Source of the DNA: Flavobacteriaceae bacterium
GTDB lineage: Bacteria > Bacteroidota > Bacteroidia > Flavobacteriales > Flavobacteriaceae
Reading direction: 5' to 3'
Length of the DNA: 64,000 nt
Assembly (NCBI GenBank): GCA_947448525.1
Contig: CANFNV010000001.1
Span: 124,001 to 188,000 of the forward strand
Positions 47,584 through 56,524 of the stretch are shown in pieces. The stretch's first letter is position 1, and the number at the start of each line of letters is the position of its first letter. The position numbers and the translations under genes were made by a program. The notes under the pieces were generated by a model. It was not told where the DNA came from. It did no database searches and saw only the letters and a program-made list of their open reading frames with translations.

Positions 47584-47874
47584 TTAATCTGCTAGCTGCG
47601 CTATACAATAATCAATTTCACGAATTAATGAATTTATTTTAAGCTTAGTATCTCTTTTGTATTCCTCACTGCCTAATAATGAATTGGTCATTTTTAATGT
47701 TTCAAAATCTTTTTTTAACCTTTCAATTGTTCCGTTTTGATCTTCAAATGAAGCTGCCGAAATTTTCATTTCTTCTTGTAACACTTGATTTTTTTGTTCC
47801 AAATGGTTTATTTTACCAACCAATTTTTGAATCTTATTTTCAAGAGTATCAATTATTTCTGCAATTTCACCCAT
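47584..47874 (-). CDS. ZapB-like coiled-coil protein
   Basis: The 96-residue protein is nearly all heptad-repeat coiled coil for its first 65 residues (EIIDTLENKIQKLVGKINHLEQKNQVLQ), followed by a short tail with LKINSLIREIDYCIAQL. It has no Cys-based or enzymatic motif. Its size, coiled-coil nature and position directly before zapA suggest a ZapB-type division partner, but sequence alone does not prove homology to ZapB. It is the first gene behind a good promoter. Confidence 0.78.
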   Translation of the reverse strand: MGEIAEIIDTLENKIQKLVGKINHLEQKNQVLQEEMKISAASFEDQNGTIERLKKDFETLKMTNSLLGSEEYKRDTKLKINSLIREIDYCIAQLAD

Positions 47875-47902
47875 CTATAAAACTATTCATTACTTAATCT
47901 TA

Positions 47903-47933
47903 CAAATTTATAATTCCTATTCAATTAAAGCAA
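47903..47933 (-). promoter_or_regulatory. Promoter of the zapB-like/zapA unit
   Basis: TTG (47931-47933) and TAAATTTG (47903-47910) on the minus strand are 20 nt apart, a near-ideal Bacteroidota promoter, about 30 nt ahead of the coiled-coil gene. It may also transcribe zapA and the RNA behind it. Confidence 0.72.
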
Positions 47934-48066
47934 TATTTTTAGTGAAAAATTCTATTTATTTTTTAATTTCTATCTAATATTTTGTTTAATAGTGAGTTAT
48001 CAATCTTATTTAGTATTTTTTTTGTAGTTATTAACTTTTTTATATCTTAGCAAAAAACCTTACAAA

Positions 48067-49758
48067 ATGAATTTTTTTCGTTTTTTTGTGCTATTTGCTT
48101 CCATCGTTTCTGCTCAAAGCCACTATCCAAAAGATTATTTTAGATTGCCATTGGATATTCCTATTCAATTATCGGGTAATTTTGGAGAATTACGACCAAA
48201 TCATTTTCATGCAGGTTTTGATTTTAAAACCAACAAACAAGAAGGTCTCAATGTACATGCTGTGGCAGATGGCTATGTTTCTAGAATAAAAATCTCAACT
48301 ATTGGTTATGGCAAAGCAATTTATATTACACATCCAAATGGTTTTACTACAGTATATGGACATTTGCAAAAAGCTAATGGAAAAATTCAAGATAAAATTT
48401 TAGAATTGCAATATTCTGAGAAAAGTTATGAAATTGAAGCCTATTTCAAACCTGATGAATTGCCAGTAAAAAAAGGAGATGTTATTGCTATATCAGGAAA
48501 CACTGGAGGTTCAGATGGACCGCATTTGCATTTTGAGGTTAGAGATAATAAAACAGAAGAAATAATTAATCCGTTATTTTTCGGATTGGAATTGAAAGAC
48601 CATAAAAATCCAGTAGTAAGCAATTTGTTGGTTTACCCTATTGATAGTCAATCTGTTGCTAACGAATCAAAAAGACCTATTTTATTGAGCTTGTCTTTAC
48701 AAAAAGATGGAACTTATTTATCTGAAAAAGTTTTTGCTAGAGGAAGAATTGGTTTTGGAATAAATACTTACGATGCAGATGATGTATCTTATAATCCAAA
48801 CGGTGTATACAAAACAGAATTATTTTCAAACGGAAAACCAATTTTTGGATATGAATTTGATCAAATGATTTTTGATGAAGCTCGATATGTCAATGCGTTC
48901 ATAGATTATACAAGATATAAAAAAACACATTTACGGATTCAAAAACTCTTCATGAAACAACCTTATCGATGGAGTAATATCTATCAGAATGTGGATAATG
49001 GAATAACAAATATTACTCCAAATTTTATTTCCTCTCAACGAATTATAGTATCTGATTATCAAGAGAATAAAACAATTATTAATATTCCAATTGAATATTC
49101 GTCTAAACCGGCTGTAATTTTGGAGGATATTAAACCAACAAAATATTTTATTAAAGCCAAAGCGGATGCTAATTTTGAAAAAGAAAATGTTTCTGTATTT
49201 TTTCCGGCGGGAACTTTTTATGATGATTTCTATCTAAACTTTGATGTTAAAAAAGAAATTCTTTACCTTCATGAAGATGTTGTGCCAGCTCATTCTTTTT
49301 TTAATATCTCATTTGAAGACAAAAAATCATCAGATGTTGAAAAGAAAAAAATGTTTATTGCAACTTTAAACGGAACTAAATTGAGTTACAATGCAACAAA
49401 ACTAGTTGGTAATACGTTTACTTGTAAAACTAAAACATTTGGTCAATTTATTATAGCTAAAGATACTATTGCTCCAAAAATAACTACCCCAAAAAGTATT
49501 GAAGGTAAGTGGCTTACCGATAAAATAAGCATTCAACTTATTGTTTCGGATGATTTGTCTGGAGTTAAAACATACAATGGGTATATTAATGATAAATGGG
49601 TTTTGTTTGAATATGAACCAAAAACGAAGAAACTAACGCATTCTTTTGATAATAAATTATTGCTTGAAGGGCAAAACAAATTGAAGGTTGAAGTAACCGA
49701 TAATGTTGGAAATTCTGCTATCTTTGAAACGCATTTTTTCAGAAGTCAAAAAAAATAA
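48067..49758 (+). CDS. M23 family metallopeptidase, secreted
   Basis: This is a LytM-type zinc peptidase, probably cutting peptidoglycan cross-links. The 563-residue protein has a short signal peptide (ending VSAQ) and the M23 domain at about 35-175. The zinc ligands are His48 and Asp52 in FHAGFD, with His153 and His155 in GPHLHFEV; YGHL supplies a further His. About 380 residues follow, beta-rich and Ig-like near the end (SGVKTYNGYINDKW), likely for substrate or surface contacts. The TonB-dependent receptor gene begins six bases later. Confidence 0.92.
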   Translation: MNFFRFFVLFASIVSAQSHYPKDYFRLPLDIPIQLSGNFGELRPNHFHAGFDFKTNKQEGLNVHAVADGYVSRIKISTIGYGKAIYITHPNGFTTVYGHLQKANGKIQDKILELQYSEKSYEIEAYFKPDELPVKKGDVIAISGNTGGSDGPHLHFEVRDNKTEEIINPLFFGLELKDHKNPVVSNLLVYPIDSQSVANESKRPILLSLSLQKDGTYLSEKVFARGRIGFGINTYDADDVSYNPNGVYKTELFSNGKPIFGYEFDQMIFDEARYVNAFIDYTRYKKTHLRIQKLFMKQPYRWSNIYQNVDNGITNITPNFISSQRIIVSDYQENKTIINIPIEYSSKPAVILEDIKPTKYFIKAKADANFEKENVSVFFPAGTFYDDFYLNFDVKKEILYLHEDVVPAHSFFNISFEDKKSSDVEKKKMFIATLNGTKLSYNATKLVGNTFTCKTKTFGQFIIAKDTIAPKITTPKSIEGKWLTDKISIQLIVSDDLSGVKTYNGYINDKWVLFEYEPKTKKLTHSFDNKLLLEGQNKLKVEVTDNVGNSAIFETHFFRSQKK

Positions 49759-49764
49759 TATCCT

Positions 49765-52236
49765 TTGAAAACAAAAAATCATTTTTTTAATTTACTTTTC
49801 TTATTCTTTTCAATTGTAACATTTTCTCAAAATGCCAAAGTTACGGGTATAGTTTTAGATGAAAATAAAAACCCTTTAGAAAATGTTAATATTAGCTATC
49901 AAAGTAAATCAGCGATTACTAACAACAATGGATTTTATGTTATTGAAGTTCCGGCAAATAAAAAAATAGTTTTGGTATATACGCATATTGCTTTGAAAAG
50001 TATCACAGCAACATTTGTATTAAAACCAAAGGAAACAATCGAATTCAACCCCATTATTAATAATAAAGCCGATCAATTGAGTGAAGTCGTTATTACAAAT
50101 AATAAAAGAAGAGTTTCTGGAATTATAAGTATTGATCCAGAAGTGGTTCGTAATATTCCAAAATTATCGGGTGGAGTTGAAGACATGATTAAAACCTTAC
50201 AAGGTGTTACGTCAAATACAGATTTAGGGTCTCAATATTCTGTACGTGGTGGTAATTATGATGAGAATTTAGTTTACGTCAATGAAATTGAAATTTACCG
50301 TCCGTTTTTAGTGCGTTCGGGTCAACAAGAAGGATTGAGTTTTACTAATACTGATATGATTCAAAATATTGACTTTTCTGCTGGCGGATTTCAGGCAAAG
50401 TACGGCGATAAAATGTCTTCGGTTTTGGATATTACTTACAGAAAGCCAACCAAATTTGGAGCGTCAATAGAAACTAGTTTATTAGGAGGAAGCGTTTCTG
50501 CCGAAGGAATTTCTAAAAATAAAAAATGGAGTGCTATTACCGGAATTCGTTATCGAGATAATTCACTTTTAGTAAATAGTCAAGAAACGCAATCCAATTA
50601 TAAACCAACATTTGCAGATATTCAAACAAATGTGAATTTTAATTTTTCTAAAAAATTACAATTCAGTTTTTTAGGAAATATTTCTCAAAATAAATACAGC
50701 TATCAACCGTTAACTCGTCAAACCAATTTCGGAACAATAAGTGATCCAATTGCACTTCAAATATTCTATGAAGGAAAAGAAAAAGATCAATATCAAACTT
50801 TTTTTGGAGCTTTAAAAACCAATTACATTGCCAACGAAACTAGCTCCTATAAATTAATAGCATCGGCTTATCATACCCAAGAACAAGAACATTTTGATAT
50901 TGATGCCGCCTATTATTTGGGAGAAGTTGACACCAATATTGGTTCAAATACTTTTGGAGGTGTAAGTTATAGTCGTGCAATTGGTTCGCAACTGAATCAT
51001 GCTCGAAATGATTTAGATGCATTAATTGCAAATTTTGAAATTAAAGGAAATCATAATTTCAAAAAGAAATTTCAAATAGATTGGGGTTTAAAATATACTC
51101 ACGAAAGTATTCGAGATCGAATTGTAGAATATGAAGTTATTGATTCAGCAGGTTTTTCAATTAATCCTCCAATAATAAATTTACCTCACAACGAACAACC
51201 TTATAACCCCTATGTTGGACCTTTAGTGCCTTTTCAAAATGTTAGAGCTACTAATTTTGCTAACATTAACCGAATTTCTGGTTTTGCACAATGGAGTACT
51301 AAAACTAATTTGGGAAGCAGTAAATTGTGGTTGAATGCGGGTTCCCGTTTTCAAAGTTGGCTCGTTTCTGGAGCAGCAATTAGTGATGCAAAAACACAAA
51401 CCGTTTTTAGTCCCAGGGCACAAGTCTCGCTCAAACCCGATTGGGAAAAGGACATGATTTTTAGATTTTCCACAGGATTTTATTATCAACCCCCATTTTA
51501 CAGAGAATTGCGCGACCAATTTGGCATAGTTAATCCAAATGTAAAAGCTCAGAAATCAATTCATTTTGTTTTAAGTAATGATTTTAATTTTAAATTGTGG
51601 AATCGTCCATTTAAGTTGGTCTCGGAAGCGTATTACAAATCAATGTCTGATGTCAATACGTACTCACTTGAAAATGTTAGAATTCGTTACCGCGCCAATA
51701 ATGATGCTGTAGCTTATGCTTATGGGTTTGATTGTAGATTGAACGGAGAATTTGTTCCTGGCACCGAATCTTGGTTTAGTTTTGGTTATATGAAAACCGA
51801 AGAAAATCAAGACGGAAGAGGGTATATTGCTCGTCCAACCGACCAACGTTTAAAATTTGGAATCTTGTTTCAAGATTATATGCCCAACATTCCAAATGTT
51901 AAATTATATTTGAATTTGACCTACAATACGGGTTTACCCGGAGGTTCGCCATCTTATGCGGATGCCTATCAATATCAAAGTCGTTTGCGCGATTACCGTA
52001 GAGCCGATGTTGGATTTTCGTATTTATTTACAGAAAAAAATAACGAACGACCAGATGGACATTGGTTGAAGAAATTCAAAGATCTGTCTCTTGGATTTGA
52101 AATTTATAATATGTTTAATAATCAAAATGCTATTACAAATACATGGGTTCGTGATGCTTATACTAAAAATCAATACGGAATTCCGAATTACATGACTACA
52201 CGAGTTTTTAATATTAAATTGACAGCGAGGTTGTAA
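49765..52236 (+). CDS. TonB-dependent receptor with carboxypeptidase-like N-terminal domain
   Basis: The 823-residue outer-membrane protein has a signal peptide (ending TFSQ) and a carboxypeptidase-D-like regulatory domain (about 23-105, with KVTGIVLDENKNPLENVNI). A plug domain has YSVRGGNYDENLVYVNEIEIYRP and a 22-stranded barrel ends in FNIKLTARL. It imports a ligand with TonB energy, but no SusD partner is next to it, so it is probably not a SusCD glycan transporter. Start is TTG, six bases after the M23 gene; the two are likely one operon. Confidence 0.92.
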   Translation: MKTKNHFFNLLFLFFSIVTFSQNAKVTGIVLDENKNPLENVNISYQSKSAITNNNGFYVIEVPANKKIVLVYTHIALKSITATFVLKPKETIEFNPIINNKADQLSEVVITNNKRRVSGIISIDPEVVRNIPKLSGGVEDMIKTLQGVTSNTDLGSQYSVRGGNYDENLVYVNEIEIYRPFLVRSGQQEGLSFTNTDMIQNIDFSAGGFQAKYGDKMSSVLDITYRKPTKFGASIETSLLGGSVSAEGISKNKKWSAITGIRYRDNSLLVNSQETQSNYKPTFADIQTNVNFNFSKKLQFSFLGNISQNKYSYQPLTRQTNFGTISDPIALQIFYEGKEKDQYQTFFGALKTNYIANETSSYKLIASAYHTQEQEHFDIDAAYYLGEVDTNIGSNTFGGVSYSRAIGSQLNHARNDLDALIANFEIKGNHNFKKKFQIDWGLKYTHESIRDRIVEYEVIDSAGFSINPPIINLPHNEQPYNPYVGPLVPFQNVRATNFANINRISGFAQWSTKTNLGSSKLWLNAGSRFQSWLVSGAAISDAKTQTVFSPRAQVSLKPDWEKDMIFRFSTGFYYQPPFYRELRDQFGIVNPNVKAQKSIHFVLSNDFNFKLWNRPFKLVSEAYYKSMSDVNTYSLENVRIRYRANNDAVAYAYGFDCRLNGEFVPGTESWFSFGYMKTEENQDGRGYIARPTDQRLKFGILFQDYMPNIPNVKLYLNLTYNTGLPGGSPSYADAYQYQSRLRDYRRADVGFSYLFTEKNNERPDGHWLKKFKDLSLGFEIYNMFNNQNAITNTWVRDAYTKNQYGIPNYMTTRVFNIKLTARL

Positions 52237-52326
52237 ATAGTTTAATTTTTATTTGTGTTTAGCAAACAATACAAACCAATATAACACGACAAAATATCTT
52301 CACCACTTTAAGTTTTAAAAGTAATT

Positions 52327-52950
52327 TTATAAGTCTATGTTTTTTAATTCGTTATAGTTTTTATATAATTTTTGAAGTAAAATCCCATAAATTAATCGAT
52401 AAAATAACCAAAATAAGCCAACAACTCCCAATATACAAATCGTACAAAAGACTATCAAAAGTAATAAGCCATTACTTTTTGACGATAGCTGATGCAGTTT
52501 TGGGTCAGCTGTAAAAACCATTACAAATACCAAAATCATACTAATTGCAATAATTCCTAGATTATACCAAACATAATATTGAACTGTTTTTCGGGTTTTC
52601 ATAATGTCGCCCATCAATTGTTTAGTAGAAGTTATAGTAGATATGGCTCTATAATTTCTATAAAACATATAAATAAAAATGGCAACTACGACATAGTTCA
52701 ATTCGGTTAAATACTTAAAATAATAAATCAAGTTTTCACTCTTAATTTTTTTTAAAGATTCATCTGAATTATAAAAAACACTAATTCCAGTCCAAAGCAG
52801 CACCTCCAATATACTAATAATCAAAATCCACTTCACAATGGAAGATGATTTTTTATGAATCATTTTATAAATCGCACCTTCTGATACTAGCTCAAAATAA
52901 TTTTCACTCTTTTTCCAATCTTTTTTTAATAAATCCAATTCTTTAATCAT
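52327..52950 (-). CDS. Four-helix membrane protein partner of the ECF sigma factor
   Basis: I do not recognise a named family. The 207-residue protein has a soluble N-terminal segment of about 38 residues with LDLLKKDWKKSENYF. Four hydrophobic segments follow, at about 40-62, 80-96, 123-146 and 160-190. The gene begins three bases after the sigma-factor stop. Such an arrangement suggests an anti-sigma role, with the N-terminal segment binding the sigma factor, but it lacks a recognisable zinc anti-sigma motif. It may be only a co-expressed sensor. Confidence 0.78.
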   Translation of the reverse strand: MIKELDLLKKDWKKSENYFELVSEGAIYKMIHKKSSSIVKWILIISILEVLLWTGISVFYNSDESLKKIKSENLIYYFKYLTELNYVVVAIFIYMFYRNYRAISTITSTKQLMGDIMKTRKTVQYYVWYNLGIIAISMILVFVMVFTADPKLHQLSSKSNGLLLLIVFCTICILGVVGLFWLFYRLIYGILLQKLYKNYNELKNIDL

Positions 52951-52953
52951 GAT

Positions 52954-53448
52954 TTACGGATTTAATATTTTTTTTAATTTACTTTTAATTCTATTCATTT
53001 TTACTCTTGCATTGACTTCACTTATACCAAGGGTTTCGGAAATTTCCGTATAGTCTTTATCTTCCAAATACATAAAAATTAGTGCCTTATCTATGTCGTT
53101 TAACTGATGAACCGCTTTATACATTAACTTTAATTGTTCTTCCTCTTCAGAATTATAATCTTCTTGACTAATAAAATAACTTCTACTTTCAAATTCCACT
53201 GTTGAAATGCTTCGAATACTTTTTCGATACAAAGTAATTGCAGTATTCAAAGCAACTCGATAGGCCCATGTAGAAAATTTAGATTCTCCTCTAAATTTCG
53301 GAAACGCCTTCCAAAGCTGAATGGTAATTTCTTGAAATAAATCTTTATGTGCATCTTCGCCGTTCGTATACAAGCGACAAATCTTATGGATAATGTTCTG
53401 ATTATCCTTAAGTTGTTTTACAAAAGATTGTTCCAAACTATCACTCAT
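52954..53448 (-). CDS. ECF-type RNA polymerase sigma factor
   Basis: The 164-residue protein has region 2 with DLFQEITIQLWKAFPKFRGESKFSTWAYRVALNTAITLYRK (Trp/Tyr-rich promoter-melting segment). Region 4 reads KALIFMYLEDKDYTEISETLGISEVNARVKMNRIKSKLKKIL, a helix-turn-helix. It lacks region 1 and region 3, as expected for extracytoplasmic-function sigma factors. Target genes are unknown. No TAnnTTTG box is visible before it, so it may be autoregulated from a non-standard promoter. Confidence 0.93.
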   Translation of the reverse strand: MSDSLEQSFVKQLKDNQNIIHKICRLYTNGEDAHKDLFQEITIQLWKAFPKFRGESKFSTWAYRVALNTAITLYRKSIRSISTVEFESRSYFISQEDYNSEEEEQLKLMYKAVHQLNDIDKALIFMYLEDKDYTEISETLGISEVNARVKMNRIKSKLKKILNP

Positions 53449-53494
53449 CTTTAATTAGTAAACCTTTACTGTCATTTGTTACAATTACCTTTTT

Positions 53495-54556
53495 TTAAAG
53501 TTCTTTTTCGGAATAAAAATTTACAAGCAAATTCACAAACTTACTATAACTTTCAATGCCGTCTTTTTGTTGATTTATTTTTAAAAATTGATCATAAAAA
53601 GCATGAAATCCTTTATCAATAATGGTGTCGTATTGTTTCCAAAAAAATTCATTTTCTTTATAATTGGCAAGAATTCCTAGATTTACTTTTGTTTTCAGTT
53701 CATTGAATTTGGCTTCATTTTTCATTGCAATGTTTTCCAAACAATAATGTAAAGCATTACTATAAGCTGAATATTTAAAATACGAATCATCATTTTTTAT
53801 TCCAGCTAAAAACCCAATAAAATTGCATTCACTTTCACTGGCATAACCCATTTGATGTGCCATTTCGTGACAAACCACATTTGGAAAACTAACCATTGGC
53901 AACTTGTAATTTACTTGCGCTTCATTGGTAAACGGATTCAAATAACCTGCAAAACCCATATAAGTCAAAGGTAAACTCATAAGCGATTTCTTTTTACTCG
54001 AAATGTCATATTTAAAAAAAGAGTATTCTTTTTCTAGATTATTGTATCCATTTTGCGATAATTTTAGAATTGTATTTTGAGAATAGGGAATAGTTACTTT
54101 TAGTGTTTTATTCTTGGTAATTTGATAGTGAATTGCATTTGTTTTTGCAATTATTTTTTCAGTAAAAGTGATCAATTTAATTTCAGAATAATCTTTTTCA
54201 ATATTCATTTTTTCATGTAAGGGAAGCCGATAATAATTCATTCCCCAAAGCAAATGGAATAAAAAATACAAGACAGAAATAAAATGGACTGCTTGAAGTA
54301 AATTATCTTTCCAATTCAGTTTCCCTATTTTTCGGTTTTTCCCTATTTGAATAAGAATATAACTAATTAAAATACCATATAAAACATCTCCAACAGAAAA
54401 AGGGATTTTTCCTAAAAATGTTCGTAAGATTTTAGAAATATAAACATACAGACTATTGCTGTAATAGCGTTCCACAACTTCCGGAAAAAAAGCAATTATT
54501 TTCAGAAATAATATCTGGACAATTAGAAAAACGGGAAGAATGTATTTTGTTTTCAC
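53495..54556 (-). CDS. DUF3810 family membrane protein, putative metalloprotease
   Basis: The 353-residue protein has three hydrophobic segments in its first 120 residues. A soluble domain follows with VVCHEMAHQMGYASESECNFIGFLA, a zinc-binding HExxH-type motif with a downstream Glu of gluzincin-like proteases. DUF3810 members are membrane-anchored and of unknown role. I use the GTG at 54556, which gives MKTKYILPVF; the ATG at 54586 is ten codons earlier but overlaps a TATATTTA box. The gene is minus-strand and divergent from pepD. Confidence 0.78.
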   Translation of the reverse strand: MKTKYILPVFLIVQILFLKIIAFFPEVVERYYSNSLYVYISKILRTFLGKIPFSVGDVLYGILISYILIQIGKNRKIGKLNWKDNLLQAVHFISVLYFLFHLLWGMNYYRLPLHEKMNIEKDYSEIKLITFTEKIIAKTNAIHYQITKNKTLKVTIPYSQNTILKLSQNGYNNLEKEYSFFKYDISSKKKSLMSLPLTYMGFAGYLNPFTNEAQVNYKLPMVSFPNVVCHEMAHQMGYASESECNFIGFLAGIKNDDSYFKYSAYSNALHYCLENIAMKNEAKFNELKTKVNLGILANYKENEFFWKQYDTIIDKGFHAFYDQFLKINQQKDGIESYSKFVNLLVNFYSEKEL

Positions 54557-54616
54557 AAGAAATTTTAAAAATGTAAATATAATCACAAATCAATTCGCTG
54601 CAGCAATTAAACTTTG

Positions 54617-54624
54617 TAACTTTG
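54617..54624 (+). promoter_or_regulatory. -7 box of pepD promoter
   Basis: TAACTTTG, 29 nt before the pepD ATG, fits TAnnTTTG. The surrounding A/T-rich sequence repeats ctttg several times. Confidence 0.5.
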
Positions 54625-54653
54625 TTGCTTTGAAAATTGAAAAATAATACATA

Positions 54654-56117
54654 ATGAGCCAAGAAATTAGAAACCTTGAACCCAAAAATCTTTGGAGTAA
54701 ATTTGCCGATTTAAACGCAGTGCCTCGCCCCTCTAAAAAAGAGGAGCGCGTTATTGAGTTTATGAAAAACTTCGGAAAAAATCTAGGTTTAGAAACCTTT
54801 GAAGACGAAATTCGTAACGTTATTATCAGAAAACCAGCTTCTTTAGGAATGGAAAACCGCAAGCCGATTGTACTTCAAGGGCATTTGGATATGGTTTGTC
54901 AAAAAAATAACAACACTAATTTTGATTTCGAAACACAAGGAATTGACATGTATGTTGATGGAGATTGGGTTCGTGCTCGCGGAACTACTCTTGGTGCCGA
55001 TAACGGACTTGGAGTAGCCATGATGATGGCTATTTTAGAGTCTAAAGAAATTAAACATCCCTCTATTGATGCGCTTTTCACCATCGATGAAGAAACTGGA
55101 ATGACAGGTGCCTTAAATCTAAAAGGTGGCATTTTAAAAGGAGAAATCCTGTTGAATATGGATACTGAAGAAGACGACGAAATAGGAATTGGTTGTGCGG
55201 GCGGAATCGATGTAACAGCAACTAGAAGTTACAACGAAGAAGAAACACCTCAAGGTTCTTTAGGATATACGATTACTGTTAAAGGTTTGAATGGAGGACA
55301 TTCCGGAATGGATATTCATAAAGGTCTGGGTAACGCCAATAAAATAATGAACCGTTTGTTATCTGACGGATTTGAGAATTTCGGTTTGCAAATTGCTGAA
55401 ATTTCTGGGGGAAGTTTGCGTAATGCTATTCCAAGAGAAAGTATTGCAAAAGTGATTATTGCGTCAATGTATGATGAAGCATTTATGTTTGATATGCAAG
55501 AAGTAATTAGTGACATTGAAGCGGAATATAAAACCATGGAGCCCAACTTAACTATTGAAATCACCAAAGCTGATTTACCAAAAAAAGTAATGGATTTGGG
55601 AGTTCAAGAAGGATTTATTAGAGGAATTTATGCTGCTCATAATGGTGTGTATAGAATGAGTGCTGATATACCTGGATTGGTAGAAACGTCAAATAATATT
55701 GCTCGTGTCATTGTAAAAGATGGTGAAATTACGATTCAAAATTTAACACGTTCGTCGGTTGAAAGTTCTAAAATGGATTTGGCTAATGCCTTGCGTTCGG
55801 CCTATGAATTGTTTGGTTGCGAAGTGGAATGTTCGGGTAGTTATCCGGGATGGACGCCAAATGTAAATTCAGAAATATTGGATTTATTAGTTAAAATATA
55901 TGAAAAAGAAAACGGTAACAAACCAAATGTGGCTGCTTGTCACGCCGGATTGGAGTGCGGAATTCTAGGAACTAATTATCCAGAAATGGATATGATTTCT
56001 TTTGGACCTACCATTCACGGTGCCCATAGCCCAGATGAGAGAGCTAGTATTTCTTCGTCTCAAAAATTTTATAAATTTGTTTTGGAAATTTTAGAGAATA
56101 TTCCGGTTAAGAATTAA
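54654..56117 (+). CDS. pepD: Aminoacyl-histidine dipeptidase (PepD, M20 family)
   Basis: PepD splits dipeptides such as carnosine-type Xaa-His in the cytoplasm. The 487-residue protein has the M20 di-zinc set: His77 and Asp79 in GHLDMVCQ, Asp116 in GADNGLG, and Glu146/Glu147 in TIDEETGM. Next come the tail motifs CHAGLECGILG and GPTIHGAHSPDER. The dimerisation lid domain lies between about 190 and 380. It starts behind its own -7 box and ends at a terminator. Confidence 0.95.
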   Translation: MSQEIRNLEPKNLWSKFADLNAVPRPSKKEERVIEFMKNFGKNLGLETFEDEIRNVIIRKPASLGMENRKPIVLQGHLDMVCQKNNNTNFDFETQGIDMYVDGDWVRARGTTLGADNGLGVAMMMAILESKEIKHPSIDALFTIDEETGMTGALNLKGGILKGEILLNMDTEEDDEIGIGCAGGIDVTATRSYNEEETPQGSLGYTITVKGLNGGHSGMDIHKGLGNANKIMNRLLSDGFENFGLQIAEISGGSLRNAIPRESIAKVIIASMYDEAFMFDMQEVISDIEAEYKTMEPNLTIEITKADLPKKVMDLGVQEGFIRGIYAAHNGVYRMSADIPGLVETSNNIARVIVKDGEITIQNLTRSSVESSKMDLANALRSAYELFGCEVECSGSYPGWTPNVNSEILDLLVKIYEKENGNKPNVAACHAGLECGILGTNYPEMDMISFGPTIHGAHSPDERASISSSQKFYKFVLEILENIPVKN

Positions 56118-56132
56118 GGTAAAAGAATAGAA

Positions 56133-56160
56133 AAACTCGGATTAATATCTGAGTTTTTTT
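56133..56160 (+). terminator. Terminator of pepD
   Basis: Arms aaactcgga and tctgagttt (one G-U pair) around a six-base loop lead into a T tract 15 bases after the pepD stop. Confidence 0.8.
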
Positions 56161-56161
56161 G

Positions 56162-56470
56162 TTAAGGAATTTTGATATATTTAGCTTTACAAGGCTTAAT
56201 ACATGGATAATTTAATATTAATGATGTTCCGATTAATTCGTAAATAATAATTGTGGTAGGACAACTAGACGAATTTATGGTACTAGAAGCCTCGGTATAA
56301 GTTCCTTTAGAGTTTTTGTATTTTGATGCAGTCTACAAGTCGCAAATGGTACCATTTGAAGTTATAGAGTTACATTAACATCAAAAGTTAGGGTTTTATT
56401 GCTAGTGACTGGATTAAATCTGCCACTTACATCGCCTGTGTTCGATAGCACATTCTATGATAAAAAACAA
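56162..56470 (-). pseudogene. Remnant of a protein gene, two broken fragments
   Basis: The 400-bp gap between pepD and mtaB is not empty. On the minus strand, a 30-codon frame ends NVLSNTGDVSGRFNP followed by VTSNKTLTFDVNVTL and a stop (about 56370-56460). A different frame, from about 56162 to 56335, reads about 55 codons ending CKAKYIKIP before a TAA. Neither has a credible start. Such a split pattern fits a decaying secreted or lipoprotein-type gene with a frameshift and a stop codon. The family is not recognised. Coordinates are approximate. Confidence 0.45.
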
Positions 56471-56524
56471 ATCTAACAAAATTACTTCTAAATCATTATC
56501 TAATCCTGCAAAATTTCTTGATGA

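Noticed and set aside
49765..52236. SusC-type glycan importer
   Set aside because: No SusD-like gene follows, and the length and neighbours fit a general TonB-dependent receptor.
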